From contig DATGQE010000067.1 in the NCBI GenBank assembly GCA_035304345.1, positions 1-64,000 on the forward strand: a stretch of DNA of 64,000 nt, written 5' to 3'. Positions within the stretch are counted from its first letter, which is position 1. Each line of letters begins with the position of its first letter. The translations under genes and the position numbers were made by a program. Below the pieces are notes generated by a model that saw only the letters and a list, made by a program, of their open reading frames with translations, was not told where the DNA came from and did not search any database. Below, one piece after another: positions 43,817-53,590 of the stretch. Source of the DNA: IDS-8 sp035304345 (GTDB lineage Bacteria; Pseudomonadota; Gammaproteobacteria; Steroidobacterales; Woeseiaceae).

Positions 43817-45604
43817 TTGGCCGCCGTCCCCAATGCAAAAGTCGAGCCGCCCTTGCCGAACGCCGGGTTGCAGGCGCTGCGCGAGGTCGTAGCCGACTTC
43901 GATTACGACCAGCTCCTCTGGGCGAGCGGCTACCTCGCCGGGCTCGCGCGGGCCGGCGTTGCCGCCGCGGCGGCCGCCCCGGCGCCCGCCGTCGCCGCGG
44001 GCGCCGACACCTGGACCGTGTTCTACGCGACCGAGACCGGCAACGCCCGGCGGGTCGCCCAGGACCTGGCCGAGAAGGCCCGGGCCGCCGGCCTTGCCGT
44101 CGAGGTCCAGGACCTCGCCGACTACAAGCCGAAAGCGCTCTCCAAGGTCGCGAACGCCGTGTTCGTGGTCCCGACCCACGGCATCGGCGAGCCGCCCGAC
44201 GGCAGCGAGCTCTTCTTCGAGTTCTGGCTCGGCGAGCGCGCGCCGCGGCTCGAGCAGCTCCGCTATTCCGTGCTCGCGCTCGGCGATTCCAGCTACGCGG
44301 ATTTCTGCGTCATGGGCCAGCGCCTCGACGAGCGCCTGCGCGCGCTCGGCGCCACGCCGGTCGTCGAGCGCATCGACTGCGACGTCGATTTCGAAGCGCC
44401 GGCCGCCGAGTGGACCGACAAGGTCGTCCGGCACGCTGCCGAAACGGCCCAGGCGCTCGCGACGCCGGCCGCCCGCCCCGCGCACCTGCACGCCGTCCCG
44501 AAGGTCGCCGCCCCCACGCGCGAACGGCCGTTCCAGGCCGAGGTCACGGTCAACCAGCCGATCACCGGCCTCGGTTCCACGAAGGACGTGCGCCACATCG
44601 AGCTGGACCTCGAAGGCTCCGGCATCGCCTACGCGCCCGGCGATTCGCTCGGCATCGTGCCGCAGAACCCCGAGCCGCTGGTCGCGGCGCTCCTCGCGAC
44701 GGTGAAGCTCGACGGCGCTACGGAAGTCACCGTGAACGGCACGACGATGCCGCTCGCGACCGCGCTCGCGGAGCACAAGGAGATCACCGTCGTGAGCCGG
44801 CCGCTCCTGGAGCACGTCGCACAGCACCACGAGGAGCTCCGCGACGTGCTCGCCGAGCGCGAGCGCCTCACCCGCTTCTTCGCCACGCGCCAGGTCATCG
44901 ACCTCTTCGCCGACTACCCGAAGGAGTGGCAGCCGCAGGAGCTCGTGGACGCGCTCCGCCGGCTCACGCCCAGGCTCTATTCCATCGCCTCCAGCCCCGA
45001 CGCCAACGAGGGCGAGGCGCACCTCACCGTCAGCGTCGTGCGCTACGAGCTGTACGGCCGCGAGCACTGGGGCGCCGCTTCCAACTTCCTGATCGACGCG
45101 CCGTCCGTGCCCGTGTACCTCGAGCCCAACGATCGCTTCCGCCTGCCCACGGATGGCGACGTGCCCATCGTCATGGTCGGTGCCGGCACCGGCGTCGCGC
45201 CGTTCCGCGCCTTCGTCGAGCACCGCGCCGAGCACGGCCACAGGGGCGATAACTGGCTCGTGTACGGCGACCGCTGCTTCGCCACCGATTTCCTCTACCA
45301 GCTCGAATGGCTGCGCTGGCGCAAGGAAGGCGTGCTCACGCGCATGGACGTCGCGTTCTCGCGCGACGGCGCGGAGAAGGTGTACGTCCAGCACCGGCTG
45401 CGGGAGCAGTCGCGGCGGCTGTACGAGTGGCTGGAGCGGGGCGCGCACTTCTACGTCTGCGGCGATGCCGAGCGCATGGCCGGGGACGTGCACCAGGCGC
45501 TGCTCGACGTCGTCCGCCAGGAGGGCGGCATGAGCGAGGAGCGGGCGCAGGAGTACGTGGCCGAGCTCAAGGCGCAGAAGCGGTACCAGCGGGACGTGTA
45601 TTGA
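43817..45604 (+). CDS. cysJ: Sulfite reductase (NADPH) flavoprotein alpha subunit
   Basis: This 595-residue flavoprotein passes electrons from NADPH through FAD and FMN to the sulfite reductase hemoprotein. The order is a short N-terminal helix, an FMN flavodoxin domain (FYATETGNARRVAQDL near residue 69 and LALGDSSYADFCVMG near 154), an FAD domain with RLYSIASSP near 390, and an NADPH domain with GAGTGVAPFRAFVEHR near 456 and the terminal KRYQRDVY. The start appears to be a TTG at 43817, since no in-frame ATG or GTG precedes the flavodoxin part. It opens the sulfite-reductase gene set. Confidence 0.95.
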   Translation: MAAVPNAKVEPPLPNAGLQALREVVADFDYDQLLWASGYLAGLARAGVAAAAAAPAPAVAAGADTWTVFYATETGNARRVAQDLAEKARAAGLAVEVQDLADYKPKALSKVANAVFVVPTHGIGEPPDGSELFFEFWLGERAPRLEQLRYSVLALGDSSYADFCVMGQRLDERLRALGATPVVERIDCDVDFEAPAAEWTDKVVRHAAETAQALATPAARPAHLHAVPKVAAPTRERPFQAEVTVNQPITGLGSTKDVRHIELDLEGSGIAYAPGDSLGIVPQNPEPLVAALLATVKLDGATEVTVNGTTMPLATALAEHKEITVVSRPLLEHVAQHHEELRDVLAERERLTRFFATRQVIDLFADYPKEWQPQELVDALRRLTPRLYSIASSPDANEGEAHLTVSVVRYELYGREHWGAASNFLIDAPSVPVYLEPNDRFRLPTDGDVPIVMVGAGTGVAPFRAFVEHRAEHGHRGDNWLVYGDRCFATDFLYQLEWLRWRKEGVLTRMDVAFSRDGAEKVYVQHRLREQSRRLYEWLERGAHFYVCGDAERMAGDVHQALLDVVRQEGGMSEERAQEYVAELKAQKRYQRDVY

Positions 45605-45721
45605 GATGGCGGTCGAACGCGAAACGGACCGTGCAGGGGCGCGCGCCGCGCGCCACCGGGCATTCCCCGGTGTCGTGAGGCTCATCGTCGCGCGCGATGC
45701 GCGCTCCCGCAGGGGCGTGCA

Positions 45722-47386
45722 ATGAGCGCCAAACCGCTGTCGGACCTCGAGGCGCTCAAGAAGCGCAGCAATTACCTCCGCGGCACGATCGAGCAGAGCC
45801 TCGCCGATCCGCTCACCGGGTCGCTGCACGAGGACGACGTGAAGCTCGGCAAGTTTCACGGCTTCTACCAGCAGGACGACCGCGACGTGCGCGCCGAGCG
45901 CACGCGCCGCAAGCTCGAGCCCGCGTACCAGTTCATGGTGCGGGTGCGCATTCCCGGCGGCATCGCGACGCCGAAGCAGTGGCTCACGCTCGACCGGCTC
46001 GCCACCACCCACGGCAACGGCACGCTCCGGCTCACCACGCGCCAGGCGTTCCAGTTCCACGGCGTGCTGAAGCGCAACCTGAAGCCCGTCATTCGCTCCA
46101 TCAACGACGCCCTCCTGTCCACCATCGCGGCCTGCGGCGACGTGACCCGCAACGTCATGTGTGCGCCGCTCGCCGAGCTCTCCGAGGTGCACGAGGCGGC
46201 GTACGGCATCGCCACCGCCATCAGCCGCTATCTCGCGCCGAAGACCCGCGCCTATCACGAAATCTGGCTCGACGGCGAGAAGATCGAGGGCGAGGATCAC
46301 GAGCCGATCTACGGCGATACGTACATGCCGCGCAAGTTCAAGATCACGATCGCGATCCCGCCGTCCAACGACGTCGACGTCTTCGCGCACGATCTCGGCT
46401 TCATCGCGATCGAGAAGGAAGGCCGGCTGGCCGGCTTCAACGTGGTGGTCGGCGGCGGCATGGGCGCGACCCACGGCGAGCCCGCGACCTACCCGCGCGT
46501 CGGCGACGTCATCGGCTTCTGCACCGTCGAGCAGACGCTCGCCGTCGCCGAGCACGTCGTCGGCGTGCAGCGCGATTTCGGGGACCGCTCCGATCGCAAG
46601 CACGCGCGGCTCAAGTACACGATCGACGACCGCGGCCTCGACTGGTTCAAGGACGAGCTGCACCGGCGGCTCGGCTTCCCGCTCGCGCCGGCGAAGCCGT
46701 ACGAGTTCACCAGCCGCGGCGACCGCTTCGGCTGGCAGCAGACCCGCGACGGGCGCTGGCACCTGACGCTGTTCGTGCCGGCCGGCCGCGTACAGGACAC
46801 CGGGGAGCATCGCGTGCTCACGGGCCTGCGCGAGCTCGCCCGCATCCACGAGGGCGATTTCCGGCTCACGCCCAACCAGAATCTCATCGTCGCGAACATC
46901 CCGGACCGGGAGCGCGCCCGTGTCGAGCGGCTGCTGGACGAGCACGGGGTGCAGCGGCTGCAGAGCGGCTCGCCGCTGAAGCTACAGGCGCTCGCCTGTG
47001 TCGCCCTGCCGACCTGCGGCCTGGCCATGGCCGAAGCCGAGCGCTACCTGCCGACCCTCACCGACAAGCTCGATGCGCTGCTCGAGCGGCACGGCCTGCG
47101 CGACGAGCCGATCTCGCTGCGCGTCAGCGGCTGCCCGAACGGCTGCTCGCGCCCGTACCTCGCCGAGATAGCGCTGGTGGGCAAGGCGGTGGGCCGGTAT
47201 AACCTGTTCCTTGGCGGCGATGCGCTCGGGCACCGCATGAACCGGCTGGCCGAGGAGAACGTGGACGAGGCACGCATCCTCGCCGTGCTCGACCGGTTGT
47301 TCGCCGAGTTCGCCGCAGGGCGCGCGCCGGGCGAGTCGTTCGGCGATTTCGCCCGGCGCACGGTTTTCCACGAGGAGGCCGCCTGA
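45722..47386 (+). CDS. cysI: Sulfite reductase hemoprotein beta subunit
   Basis: This 554-residue siroheme and [4Fe-4S] enzyme reduces sulfite to sulfide. The cluster and siroheme ligands are visible as ACVALPTCGLAMAE near residue 423 and the SGCPNGCSRPYLAEIALVG region near 469. The N-terminal half has the ferredoxin-like repeat (LTTRQAFQFHGVLKRNLK near 104). It begins 117 bases after cysJ and its stop overlaps the cysH start (TGATG). Needs siroheme, made by the cysG product encoded downstream. Confidence 0.96.
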   Translation: MSAKPLSDLEALKKRSNYLRGTIEQSLADPLTGSLHEDDVKLGKFHGFYQQDDRDVRAERTRRKLEPAYQFMVRVRIPGGIATPKQWLTLDRLATTHGNGTLRLTTRQAFQFHGVLKRNLKPVIRSINDALLSTIAACGDVTRNVMCAPLAELSEVHEAAYGIATAISRYLAPKTRAYHEIWLDGEKIEGEDHEPIYGDTYMPRKFKITIAIPPSNDVDVFAHDLGFIAIEKEGRLAGFNVVVGGGMGATHGEPATYPRVGDVIGFCTVEQTLAVAEHVVGVQRDFGDRSDRKHARLKYTIDDRGLDWFKDELHRRLGFPLAPAKPYEFTSRGDRFGWQQTRDGRWHLTLFVPAGRVQDTGEHRVLTGLRELARIHEGDFRLTPNQNLIVANIPDRERARVERLLDEHGVQRLQSGSPLKLQALACVALPTCGLAMAEAERYLPTLTDKLDALLERHGLRDEPISLRVSGCPNGCSRPYLAEIALVGKAVGRYNLFLGGDALGHRMNRLAEENVDEARILAVLDRLFAEFAAGRAPGESFGDFARRTVFHEEAA

Positions 47387-48168
47387 TGACGACGCACGCC
47401 GCGCTCAAAGGTGCATTCCCGTCCTGCGACGGCACGGAGGGCTTCGCGCTGGACGAGGAGGCGAGCCGGCAGGCCACGCTCGAGTGCTGCAACCGCAAGC
47501 TCGAGTCGCTGAATGCCGCGCAACGGGTCGAGTGGGCGCTGAAGAACCTGCCGGCACGGCACATCCTGAGCTCGAGTTTCGGCGCACAGGCCGCCGTCGC
47601 GCTGCACCTCGTCACGCGCGCGAAGCCGGACATCCCGGTCGTGCTGATCGATACCGGGTATCTCTTCCCCGAGACCTACCGCTTCGTCGACGAGCTCACG
47701 GCAAAGCTCGATCTCAACCTGCACGTGTATCGTGCCGACCTCTCGCCCGCGTGGCAGGAGGCGCGGTACGGCAGGCGCTGGGAGCAGGGGGCCGCCGGCA
47801 TCGCCGCCTACAACGAGGAAGTGAAGGTGGCGCCGATGAAGAGGGCGCTGCGCGAGCTCGAGGTCGGCACTTGGTTCGCGGGCCTGAGGCGCGCGCAGTC
47901 CGCCGGGCGGGCGAACACGCCGTTCCTCGACTGGGCCGGCGAGCGCTTCAAGGTGCACCCGATCGCCGACTGGTCGGACCGCGACGTCTACCGCTACCTC
48001 AAGCGGAACGGTCTTCCCTATCACCCGCTGTGGGAAAAGGGCTACCTCAGCATCGGCGACTGGCACACGACACGCTCGATCCACGAGGTGGCGCGCGAGC
48101 AGGACCTGCGCTTCTTCGGTCTGCAGCGCGAGTGCGGCCTGCACGAGATCGACCTCTCGGAGGTGTAA
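47386..48168 (+). CDS. cysH: Phosphoadenylyl-sulfate reductase
   Basis: This 260-residue enzyme reduces PAPS (or APS) to sulfite with thioredoxin. Motifs are ILSSSFGAQAAVALHL near residue 60, VVLIDTGYLFPETYRF near 85 and the C-terminal catalytic ECGLH near 250. No CC...CxxC pair of [4Fe-4S]-type APS reductases was seen, which supports the PAPS-type. Its start overlaps the cysI stop, so the cysI-cysH pair is coupled. No sulfate activation genes (cysD, cysN, cysC) lie in the window. Confidence 0.93.
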   Translation: MTTHAALKGAFPSCDGTEGFALDEEASRQATLECCNRKLESLNAAQRVEWALKNLPARHILSSSFGAQAAVALHLVTRAKPDIPVVLIDTGYLFPETYRFVDELTAKLDLNLHVYRADLSPAWQEARYGRRWEQGAAGIAAYNEEVKVAPMKRALRELEVGTWFAGLRRAQSAGRANTPFLDWAGERFKVHPIADWSDRDVYRYLKRNGLPYHPLWEKGYLSIGDWHTTRSIHEVAREQDLRFFGLQRECGLHEIDLSEV

Positions 48169-48272
48169 CGCGGACGAGGTGCCCCGACCGGCACCTTGGT
48201 CCAATCGTCTTGCCGGTTCGCTTCTGATGCCATCGTCCCTGTCCAGGACCATGCACACGAAGGCGAGCCGCC

Positions 48273-49487
48273 ATGAATCCCTCCCACGAAAGCACCGCGT
48301 CGGGCGACGCATCGATCCGCCCGTTTCCGATCAACATCCACGAGGCCGCGCTTGCCGACCTGCACCGACGGCTGCTGGCCACCCGCTGGCCGAGCAGGGA
48401 GCTCGTCGGGGACCGGTCGCAGGGCGTGCAGCTCGCGGTGCTGAGGAACCTCGTCCACTACTGGACGACCGAGTACAACTGGCGCACGTGCGAGGCTCGG
48501 CTGAACGCGCTGCCGCAGTTCGTGACCAGGATTGACGGGATCGACATCCATTTCATTCACGCCAGGTCCCGGCACGAAAACGCGTTGCCGCTGATCATGA
48601 CGCATGGCTGGCCGGGCTCGGTGATCGAGCTGCTCGGCACCATCGGCCCCCTCACCGATCCGACTTCTCACGGCGGCAGTGCCGACGATGCATTCCACCT
48701 GGTGCTGCCGTCCCTGCCCGGCTACGGCTTCTCGGGCGAGCCGGACGAGCTGGGCTGGGAGTCGGGCCGCATCGCACGCGCGTGGGCCAAGCTGATGGAG
48801 CGACTCGGCTACACGCGTTACGTCGCCCAGGGCGGCGACGTGGGCGCCGATGTCACGGACGCGATGGGGCGGCAGTCGCCCGAAGGGCTGCTCGGCATAC
48901 ATCTCAACCTGCTCACGGCAGCGCTGGGCATCGTCGACCGGCTGCCGGCGGAATCCGGGGAGGAGCGCGCGGCTTTCGGCGCGGTGATGACTTTCATGAC
49001 GAACGGCTTCGGCTACTTCCTGGAGCAGTCGACCCGTCCGCAAACGATCGGCTACTCCCTGCTGGATTCACCGGTCGGGCTTGCGGCCTGGTTGCTCGAC
49101 CACGACACGGACAGCTACTACAAGTTCTCGCGGGTGTTCATCGAGGGCACGCCCGTGGGCCAGTTCACCCGGGAGAGCATCATCGACGACATCACCCTGT
49201 ACTGGCTGACGGGCACCGGCGCTTCGGCCGCGCGATGGTACTGGGAGTTCGGCCAGGTTCTCGCCGCCGCGTCCGCGGGCGATGTGGCGCCTCCGCCCGT
49301 CTCGGTTCCCGTCGGTTTCACGACGTTCCCGGGCGAGCTCTGGGCGGCGCCGCGGAGCTGGGTCGAGACCGTCTACCCCGGTCTCGCTTACTTCAACGAG
49401 GTCGAGAGGGGCGGCCACTTCGCCGCCTGGGAGGAGCCGGAGCTGTTCGCAGGGGAGTTGCGGGCCGCGTTCGCCCCGCTACGCTGA
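48273..49487 (+). CDS. Epoxide hydrolase-like alpha/beta hydrolase
   Basis: This 404-residue enzyme has the epoxide hydrolase N-terminal domain (NIHEAALADLHRRLLATRWP) followed by the alpha/beta fold. HGWPGSVIEL near residue 110 gives the oxyanion region, QGGDVGADVTDAMG near 190 the nucleophile Asp, and GGHFAAWEEPELFA near 381 the His. It opens epoxides to diols by family rule. The substrate is unknown. It separates the cysIH genes from the CysB-type gene and does not obviously belong to sulfur metabolism. Confidence 0.88.
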   Translation: MNPSHESTASGDASIRPFPINIHEAALADLHRRLLATRWPSRELVGDRSQGVQLAVLRNLVHYWTTEYNWRTCEARLNALPQFVTRIDGIDIHFIHARSRHENALPLIMTHGWPGSVIELLGTIGPLTDPTSHGGSADDAFHLVLPSLPGYGFSGEPDELGWESGRIARAWAKLMERLGYTRYVAQGGDVGADVTDAMGRQSPEGLLGIHLNLLTAALGIVDRLPAESGEERAAFGAVMTFMTNGFGYFLEQSTRPQTIGYSLLDSPVGLAAWLLDHDTDSYYKFSRVFIEGTPVGQFTRESIIDDITLYWLTGTGASAARWYWEFGQVLAAASAGDVAPPPVSVPVGFTTFPGELWAAPRSWVETVYPGLAYFNEVERGGHFAAWEEPELFAGELRAAFAPLR

Positions 49488-49616
49488 CGCGCCGGTTGCG
49501 CATGCGCCGGCGGTCGCCCGGACCATGTTCGGCTCCGGACCGGTGCGAACCGGGCAGTCTACGCGGGCAGCAGAGAAGGATCGTTCCGCGGCCCTCGCAC
49601 GGCGGTCGTCAACCGG

Positions 49617-50627
49617 CTACGCGGCTTTCGACAGCCCTTCGGTGCAGCCGCTCCGCAGCGGCAGGTCGATGCCCGCCGCGAGGCGGTCGACCTCCTCCTG
49701 CGATTCCGCCGTCGCCGCCCGCTCGATCAGCTCGAGCGGCCAGTGCGGCGCGAACAACGCCACGAAATCCGCCATGAAGCGCCGGAAGACGCGGTGGCGC
49801 GGCACGCCGAGCCAGGTCGTCACGCGCGGGAACAGCCCTTTCGCGTCGATGGCGGCGAGCTCCTTCAGCTCGTCGCACTGCAGCGCCATGGGCGCGAGCA
49901 CGCCCGCGCCCATCCCCATCTTCACGTAGGTCTTGATCACGTCGGCGTCGCGCGCCGTGAACACGACCTTGGGCTCCAGGTTCTTCTTCGCGAACGCCTG
50001 CAGGAAAGACGATTCGCCGCGCGAGCTGAACACGTACGTGATGAGCGGGTGCTGCGCGAGCTTCTCGATCGTGAGCGGCTCCGGGTCACGCGCGAGCGGG
50101 TGGTCGCGCGGCGTCAGCACGATGCGGTCCCAGCTATAGATCGGCAGCAGGTTGAGCTCGGGGAACGCGTTGCGCGATTCCGTCGCGATCGCGAAATCCA
50201 CGCGGTTGTCGGCCACCAGCGCCGCGATCTGCTCGGACGTGCCCTGGTGCAGCTCGAGCTGTACCCGCGGGTAGCGCTCGTGGAAGGCGGTGATGACGTC
50301 GGGCAGCACGTAGCGGGCCTGGGTATGGGTGGTCGCGATGGCCAGCGTGCCCTCGTCCTCCGCGACCAGCTCGCGGCCGAGATTGCGGATGTTGTCCACG
50401 TCGCGGAGGATCCTGCGCGCGTACTCGACCACCTGGGCGCCGGCGGGGGTGAGCCCCACCAGGTTCTTGCCCTTGCGCGAGAAGAGCTGCACGCCCACCT
50501 CCTGCTCGAGCTGCCGGAGCTGCTTGCTGATGCCCGGCTGGCTCGTGTACAGGCGTTCGGCGGCGGTGGTGATGTTCAGGCCGTGATCCACCACGCCCAG
50601 CAGGTACTTCAGTTGTTTCAGCGTCAT
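49617..50627 (-). CDS. cysB: CysB-type LysR transcriptional regulator
   Basis: This 336-residue LysR regulator is of the CysB kind that controls sulfur assimilation with O-acetylserine as coinducer. The N-terminal helix-turn-helix (LNITTAAERLYTSQPGISKQ) and the CysB-type sensor part (IATTHTQARYVLPDVITAF, then IATESRNAFPELNLLPIY) are visible. The first start is ATG at 50627. It faces the epoxide hydrolase gene convergently and lies divergent to cysG. Regulation of cysJIH and cysG by it is inferred from the family and location, without identified binding sites. Confidence 0.92.
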   Translation of the reverse strand: MTLKQLKYLLGVVDHGLNITTAAERLYTSQPGISKQLRQLEQEVGVQLFSRKGKNLVGLTPAGAQVVEYARRILRDVDNIRNLGRELVAEDEGTLAIATTHTQARYVLPDVITAFHERYPRVQLELHQGTSEQIAALVADNRVDFAIATESRNAFPELNLLPIYSWDRIVLTPRDHPLARDPEPLTIEKLAQHPLITYVFSSRGESSFLQAFAKKNLEPKVVFTARDADVIKTYVKMGMGAGVLAPMALQCDELKELAAIDAKGLFPRVTTWLGVPRHRVFRRFMADFVALFAPHWPLELIERAATAESQEEVDRLAAGIDLPLRSGCTEGLSKAA

Positions 50628-50980
50628 CGAGCTCTCCGTCCGCTTCCGCCCTGTCGCCTGCCGTAAACGAAAAAGCCGCCCGGCGGGTGATCCGAGCGGC
50701 TTTCGGTTCTTCTTCGCGCCGTCTGTGTCGAGGGATCAGACGCGCGCCGTCCCGTGCCGCCCTCGCGCGTGGCGGCAACAGGTGACCAGCATCATGGAGC
50801 CAGGCTTTCTCATGGAGGCTTTCCTATATGCCCGGTCGTGGAACCGATGTCAAACGCACCGGCTCCGGGGCCGCGGGGGCGGCCGCTCGCCCCGCCGGTG
50901 CCGCACGGTATGCCGGGGTGTTATGGGCGCAAAGCCTTTTTCTATTTTTCGGCGCGGGCGCGGAAGGCTACCGTCCGCTC
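50628..50980. other. Intergenic region between cysB and cysG
   Basis: This 353-base spacer contains no gene that I can support. It has a hairpin at 50672-50703, an imperfect 15-18-base tandem repeat (AGGCTTTC repeated at 50802 and 50816) and a T-rich stretch at 50937-50949 before cysG. It must hold the promoters of the divergent cysB and cysG genes. The open frame running upstream of the cysG start is a chance extension. Confidence 0.6.
50672..50703 (-). terminator. Hairpin in the cysB leader
   Basis: An 8-bp stem (aaagccgc at 50672-50679 with gcggcttt at 50696-50703). Read on the minus strand it is followed by a short T run. It lies about 45 bases before the cysB start codon on the cysB strand. 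It could be an attenuator in the leader or the end of transcription from the right. Confidence 0.45.
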
Positions 50981-52441
50981 ATGCAGCATCTCCCCGTATT
51001 CCTCAAGCTCGAGGGCAAGCCGTGCCTCGTGGTGGGCGGCGGCGCGGTCGCCGAGCGCAAGGCGGCCCTGCTCGCGCGTGCCGGCGCCCGCGTCACGGTG
51101 GCCGCGCCCGGGCTCACGCCCGGGCTCCGGGCGCTCGCGGACGCCCGGCGGATACGGCATCTCGCGGAGGACTGGCACGAGCGGCTGCTTGCCTCCCAGC
51201 GCCTCGTGATCGCGGCCACGGACGACCCGGCCGTCAATGCCGCGGTCGCCCGCGCGGCCGAGCGCCGCGGCGTGTTCTGCAACGTGGTCGACGACGGCGA
51301 GGCTTCCGGCTTCATCCTGCCCGCGATCGTGGATCGCTCGCCGGTGATCGTCGCGATCGGCACGGGCGGGCGGGCGCCGGTGCTCGCGCAGCGGCTCAAG
51401 ACCGCGCTCGAAGCCTGGCTGCCGGCCCGCATCGGCGTGCTCGCCGAGCGGGCGGGTCGCTGGCGCGCGCTGGTCGCGAAGCGCTTCGCGACGGTCGACG
51501 AGCGTCGGCGCTTCTGGCAACGCTTTTTCGACGGCCCCGCGGCCCGGCACCTGCTCGCCGGCCGCGAGACCGAGGCGGAGCGGATGGTGCGCCGCGAGCT
51601 CGTCGACGGCGGCGGGCAGCCGGCGGAGCCCGCCGGGGAGGCGTGGATCGTGGGCGCGGGGCCCGGCGATCCCGGTCTCCTCACGCTGCGGGCGCGGCAG
51701 CTCATCGGCACCGCGGACGTCGTGCTGTACGACCGGCTGGTCTCGCGGGCCGTGCTCGATTTCGCGCGCAAGGAAGCGGAGCTGGTTCCGGTCGGCAAGG
51801 CCGCCGGGCGGCAGCTCGCCACGCAGGAGGCAATCAACGCGCTGCTCGTCCACTACGTCCGCGCCGGCAAGCGGGTGTGCCGCCTGAAGGGCGGCGACCC
51901 GTTCGTGTTCGGCCGCGGCGGAGAGGAAGCACGGGCGCTGGCCGAGGCGGGCCTGCCGTACGAGGTCGTCCCCGGTGTCACCGCCGCGCTCGGCTGCGCG
52001 GCTTACGCGGGCATTCCGCTCACGATGCGCGGAATGAGCGGCGCGGTGACGTTCGCGACCGCCAGGCTCGACGCCGGCGCGAGCCCGGACTGGTCGGCGC
52101 TGGTGCGCGCCCGGCACACGCTGGTGCTCTACATGAGCGCCGGGTCGGTGGAGGCGACCGCCTCGGCCCTCGTGGCGCACGGCGCCGCCGCCGATACCCC
52201 GGCCGCGATCGTGGAGAACGGCACGACCAGCCGCCAGCGGGTGCTCGTCGCCACGCTCGCGGACGTCGCCGAGCGGGCGAGGGCGGCGGGCATCGGCTCG
52301 CCCGCGCTGATGATCGTCGGCCCGACCGCCGCGCTCGCCGCGGAGCTCGCCTGGTTCTCGCCGGCCGGGCCGTGGCAGGGCGACGCGTTCCAGGATCCGG
52401 ATTCGCTCGCGCCGGCCCGCGCCGCCGCGACGACGCCCTAG
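50981..52441 (+). CDS. cysG: Siroheme synthase CysG (trifunctional)
   Basis: This 486-residue enzyme makes siroheme from uroporphyrinogen III. The N-terminal half is the dehydrogenase/ferrochelatase module (FLKLEGKPCLVVGGGAVAER near residue 10 and FCNVVDDGEASGFILPAIVD near 100). The C-terminal half is the SAM-dependent uroporphyrinogen methyltransferase (VGAGPGDPGLLTLRARQL near 223 and KGGDPFVFGRGGEE near 304). The start at ATG 50981 was chosen because it gives the usual N-terminus (MQHLPVFLKLEGKP). It supplies siroheme to the cysI product. Confidence 0.95.
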   Translation: MQHLPVFLKLEGKPCLVVGGGAVAERKAALLARAGARVTVAAPGLTPGLRALADARRIRHLAEDWHERLLASQRLVIAATDDPAVNAAVARAAERRGVFCNVVDDGEASGFILPAIVDRSPVIVAIGTGGRAPVLAQRLKTALEAWLPARIGVLAERAGRWRALVAKRFATVDERRRFWQRFFDGPAARHLLAGRETEAERMVRRELVDGGGQPAEPAGEAWIVGAGPGDPGLLTLRARQLIGTADVVLYDRLVSRAVLDFARKEAELVPVGKAAGRQLATQEAINALLVHYVRAGKRVCRLKGGDPFVFGRGGEEARALAEAGLPYEVVPGVTAALGCAAYAGIPLTMRGMSGAVTFATARLDAGASPDWSALVRARHTLVLYMSAGSVEATASALVAHGAAADTPAAIVENGTTSRQRVLVATLADVAERARAAGIGSPALMIVGPTAALAAELAWFSPAGPWQGDAFQDPDSLAPARAAATTP

Positions 52442-52473
52442 GAGCCGCCCGCCATACGTCGGGCCGCGCCGCC

Positions 52474-53376
52474 TTACGAAGGCGGGGCGGCGTGCTGCTT
52501 CAGGAACCGCCCCAGGAGGCGGAACTCCTCCGCCCGAGCGCTGCCCTTGCGCCACGCGAGCCCGATCGTGCGCGAGGCCGAGTCGCCGATGGGCGCGAGC
52601 TTCACCTTCGTGTTGCGCATCAGCGCGGAGCCGCGGGCCATTTCCGGGAGATACGTGATCCCGAGGTCCGCGTCCACCATCTCCACGAGCGTCAGGATGC
52701 TGGTCGCGGCGTAGCGGCTGATCTTGTCGCTGTCACGAATCTTGCACGCCGCCAGCGTGTGGTCACGCAGGCAGTGCCCGTCCTCCAGGAGCAGGATGCT
52801 GTTGGGATCGAGCCGGGTGAACTGGTACTGGCCGGGGTCGACGCGCGAGGTCCCCTCGCGGTAGGCGAGCAGGAAGCGGTCCCGGAAGAGCTTCAGCTCT
52901 TCCACCCGGCGCAGCTCGTAAGGCAGCGCGAGCAGCAGCACGTCGAGCTCGCCGTCCAGCAGCCGCTCGTGCAGGCGCTCGGTGCGGTCCTCGGTCAGGT
53001 ACAGCCTGAGCAGCGGGTAGCTCTTGCGCAGCTTCGGCAGGACCCGCGGCAGCAGGAACGGCGCGATCGTCGGGATGACGCCGAGCCGGATGCTGCCGCA
53101 CAGCGGGTCGCGGCACTGCCCGGCCACCTCGACCAGGTCCTCGAGGTCGGTGAGGGTGCGGCGCGCGCGGGCGCAGACTTCCTGGCCGGCCGCGGTGATG
53201 GTCACGCGCCGGTTCGTGCGGTCCACGAGCGCCGTCCCGAGCAGGCGCTCCAGCTCCTGGATCGCCGTGCTGAATGCCGATTGCGATACGAAGCACGCCT
53301 GCGCCGCCCGCCCGAAATGGCGGTGGTCGCAGAGCGCGACGAAGTAGCGAAGCTGCTTGACGGTCGGGTATCTCAA
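52474..53376 (-). CDS. oxyR: OxyR-type LysR regulator of peroxide response
   Basis: This 300-residue LysR protein carries the two redox cysteines of OxyR (Cys202 and Cys211, in LLLEDGHCLRDHTLAAC). These form a disulfide on peroxide exposure and switch on defence genes. The N-terminal helix-turn-helix (HFGRAAQACFVSQSAFSTAI) and the OxyR-type sensor (LGVIPTIAPFLLPRVLP) are present. The start is a TTG at 53376. It is divergent from the peroxiredoxin-glutaredoxin gene, with 214 bases between. A possible binding stretch (ATAGATAGTTTCGATCGG) is at 53388-53405 but was not checked against a matrix. Confidence 0.92.
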   Translation of the reverse strand: MRYPTVKQLRYFVALCDHRHFGRAAQACFVSQSAFSTAIQELERLLGTALVDRTNRRVTITAAGQEVCARARRTLTDLEDLVEVAGQCRDPLCGSIRLGVIPTIAPFLLPRVLPKLRKSYPLLRLYLTEDRTERLHERLLDGELDVLLLALPYELRRVEELKLFRDRFLLAYREGTSRVDPGQYQFTRLDPNSILLLEDGHCLRDHTLAACKIRDSDKISRYAATSILTLVEMVDADLGITYLPEMARGSALMRNTKVKLAPIGDSASRTIGLAWRKGSARAEEFRLLGRFLKQHAAPPS

Positions 53377-53590
53377 TCTTCTAAAAAATAGATAGTTTCG
53401 ATCGGATCAATCCATTTTTCAAGTAGATGCCGAAGCCATAAAGTGCGCGTGCCGGTTGCCCCGGCAGCGGCATGTCGGGAGGAGCCGCGGCGCGGACCCC
53501 GGTTTTCCGCCGGGCCGAAAGGGGGGCTGCGGCAAGTGTCGCGCCGGCCTGCCGGCGAAATCAATCGAGAAATCGTCCAGGGAGATGACA

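Noticed and set aside
43733..46945. 1070-codon minus-strand frame over cysJ and cysI
   Set aside because: Both plus-strand genes carry complete catalytic motifs. The antisense frame is an artefact of codon bias.
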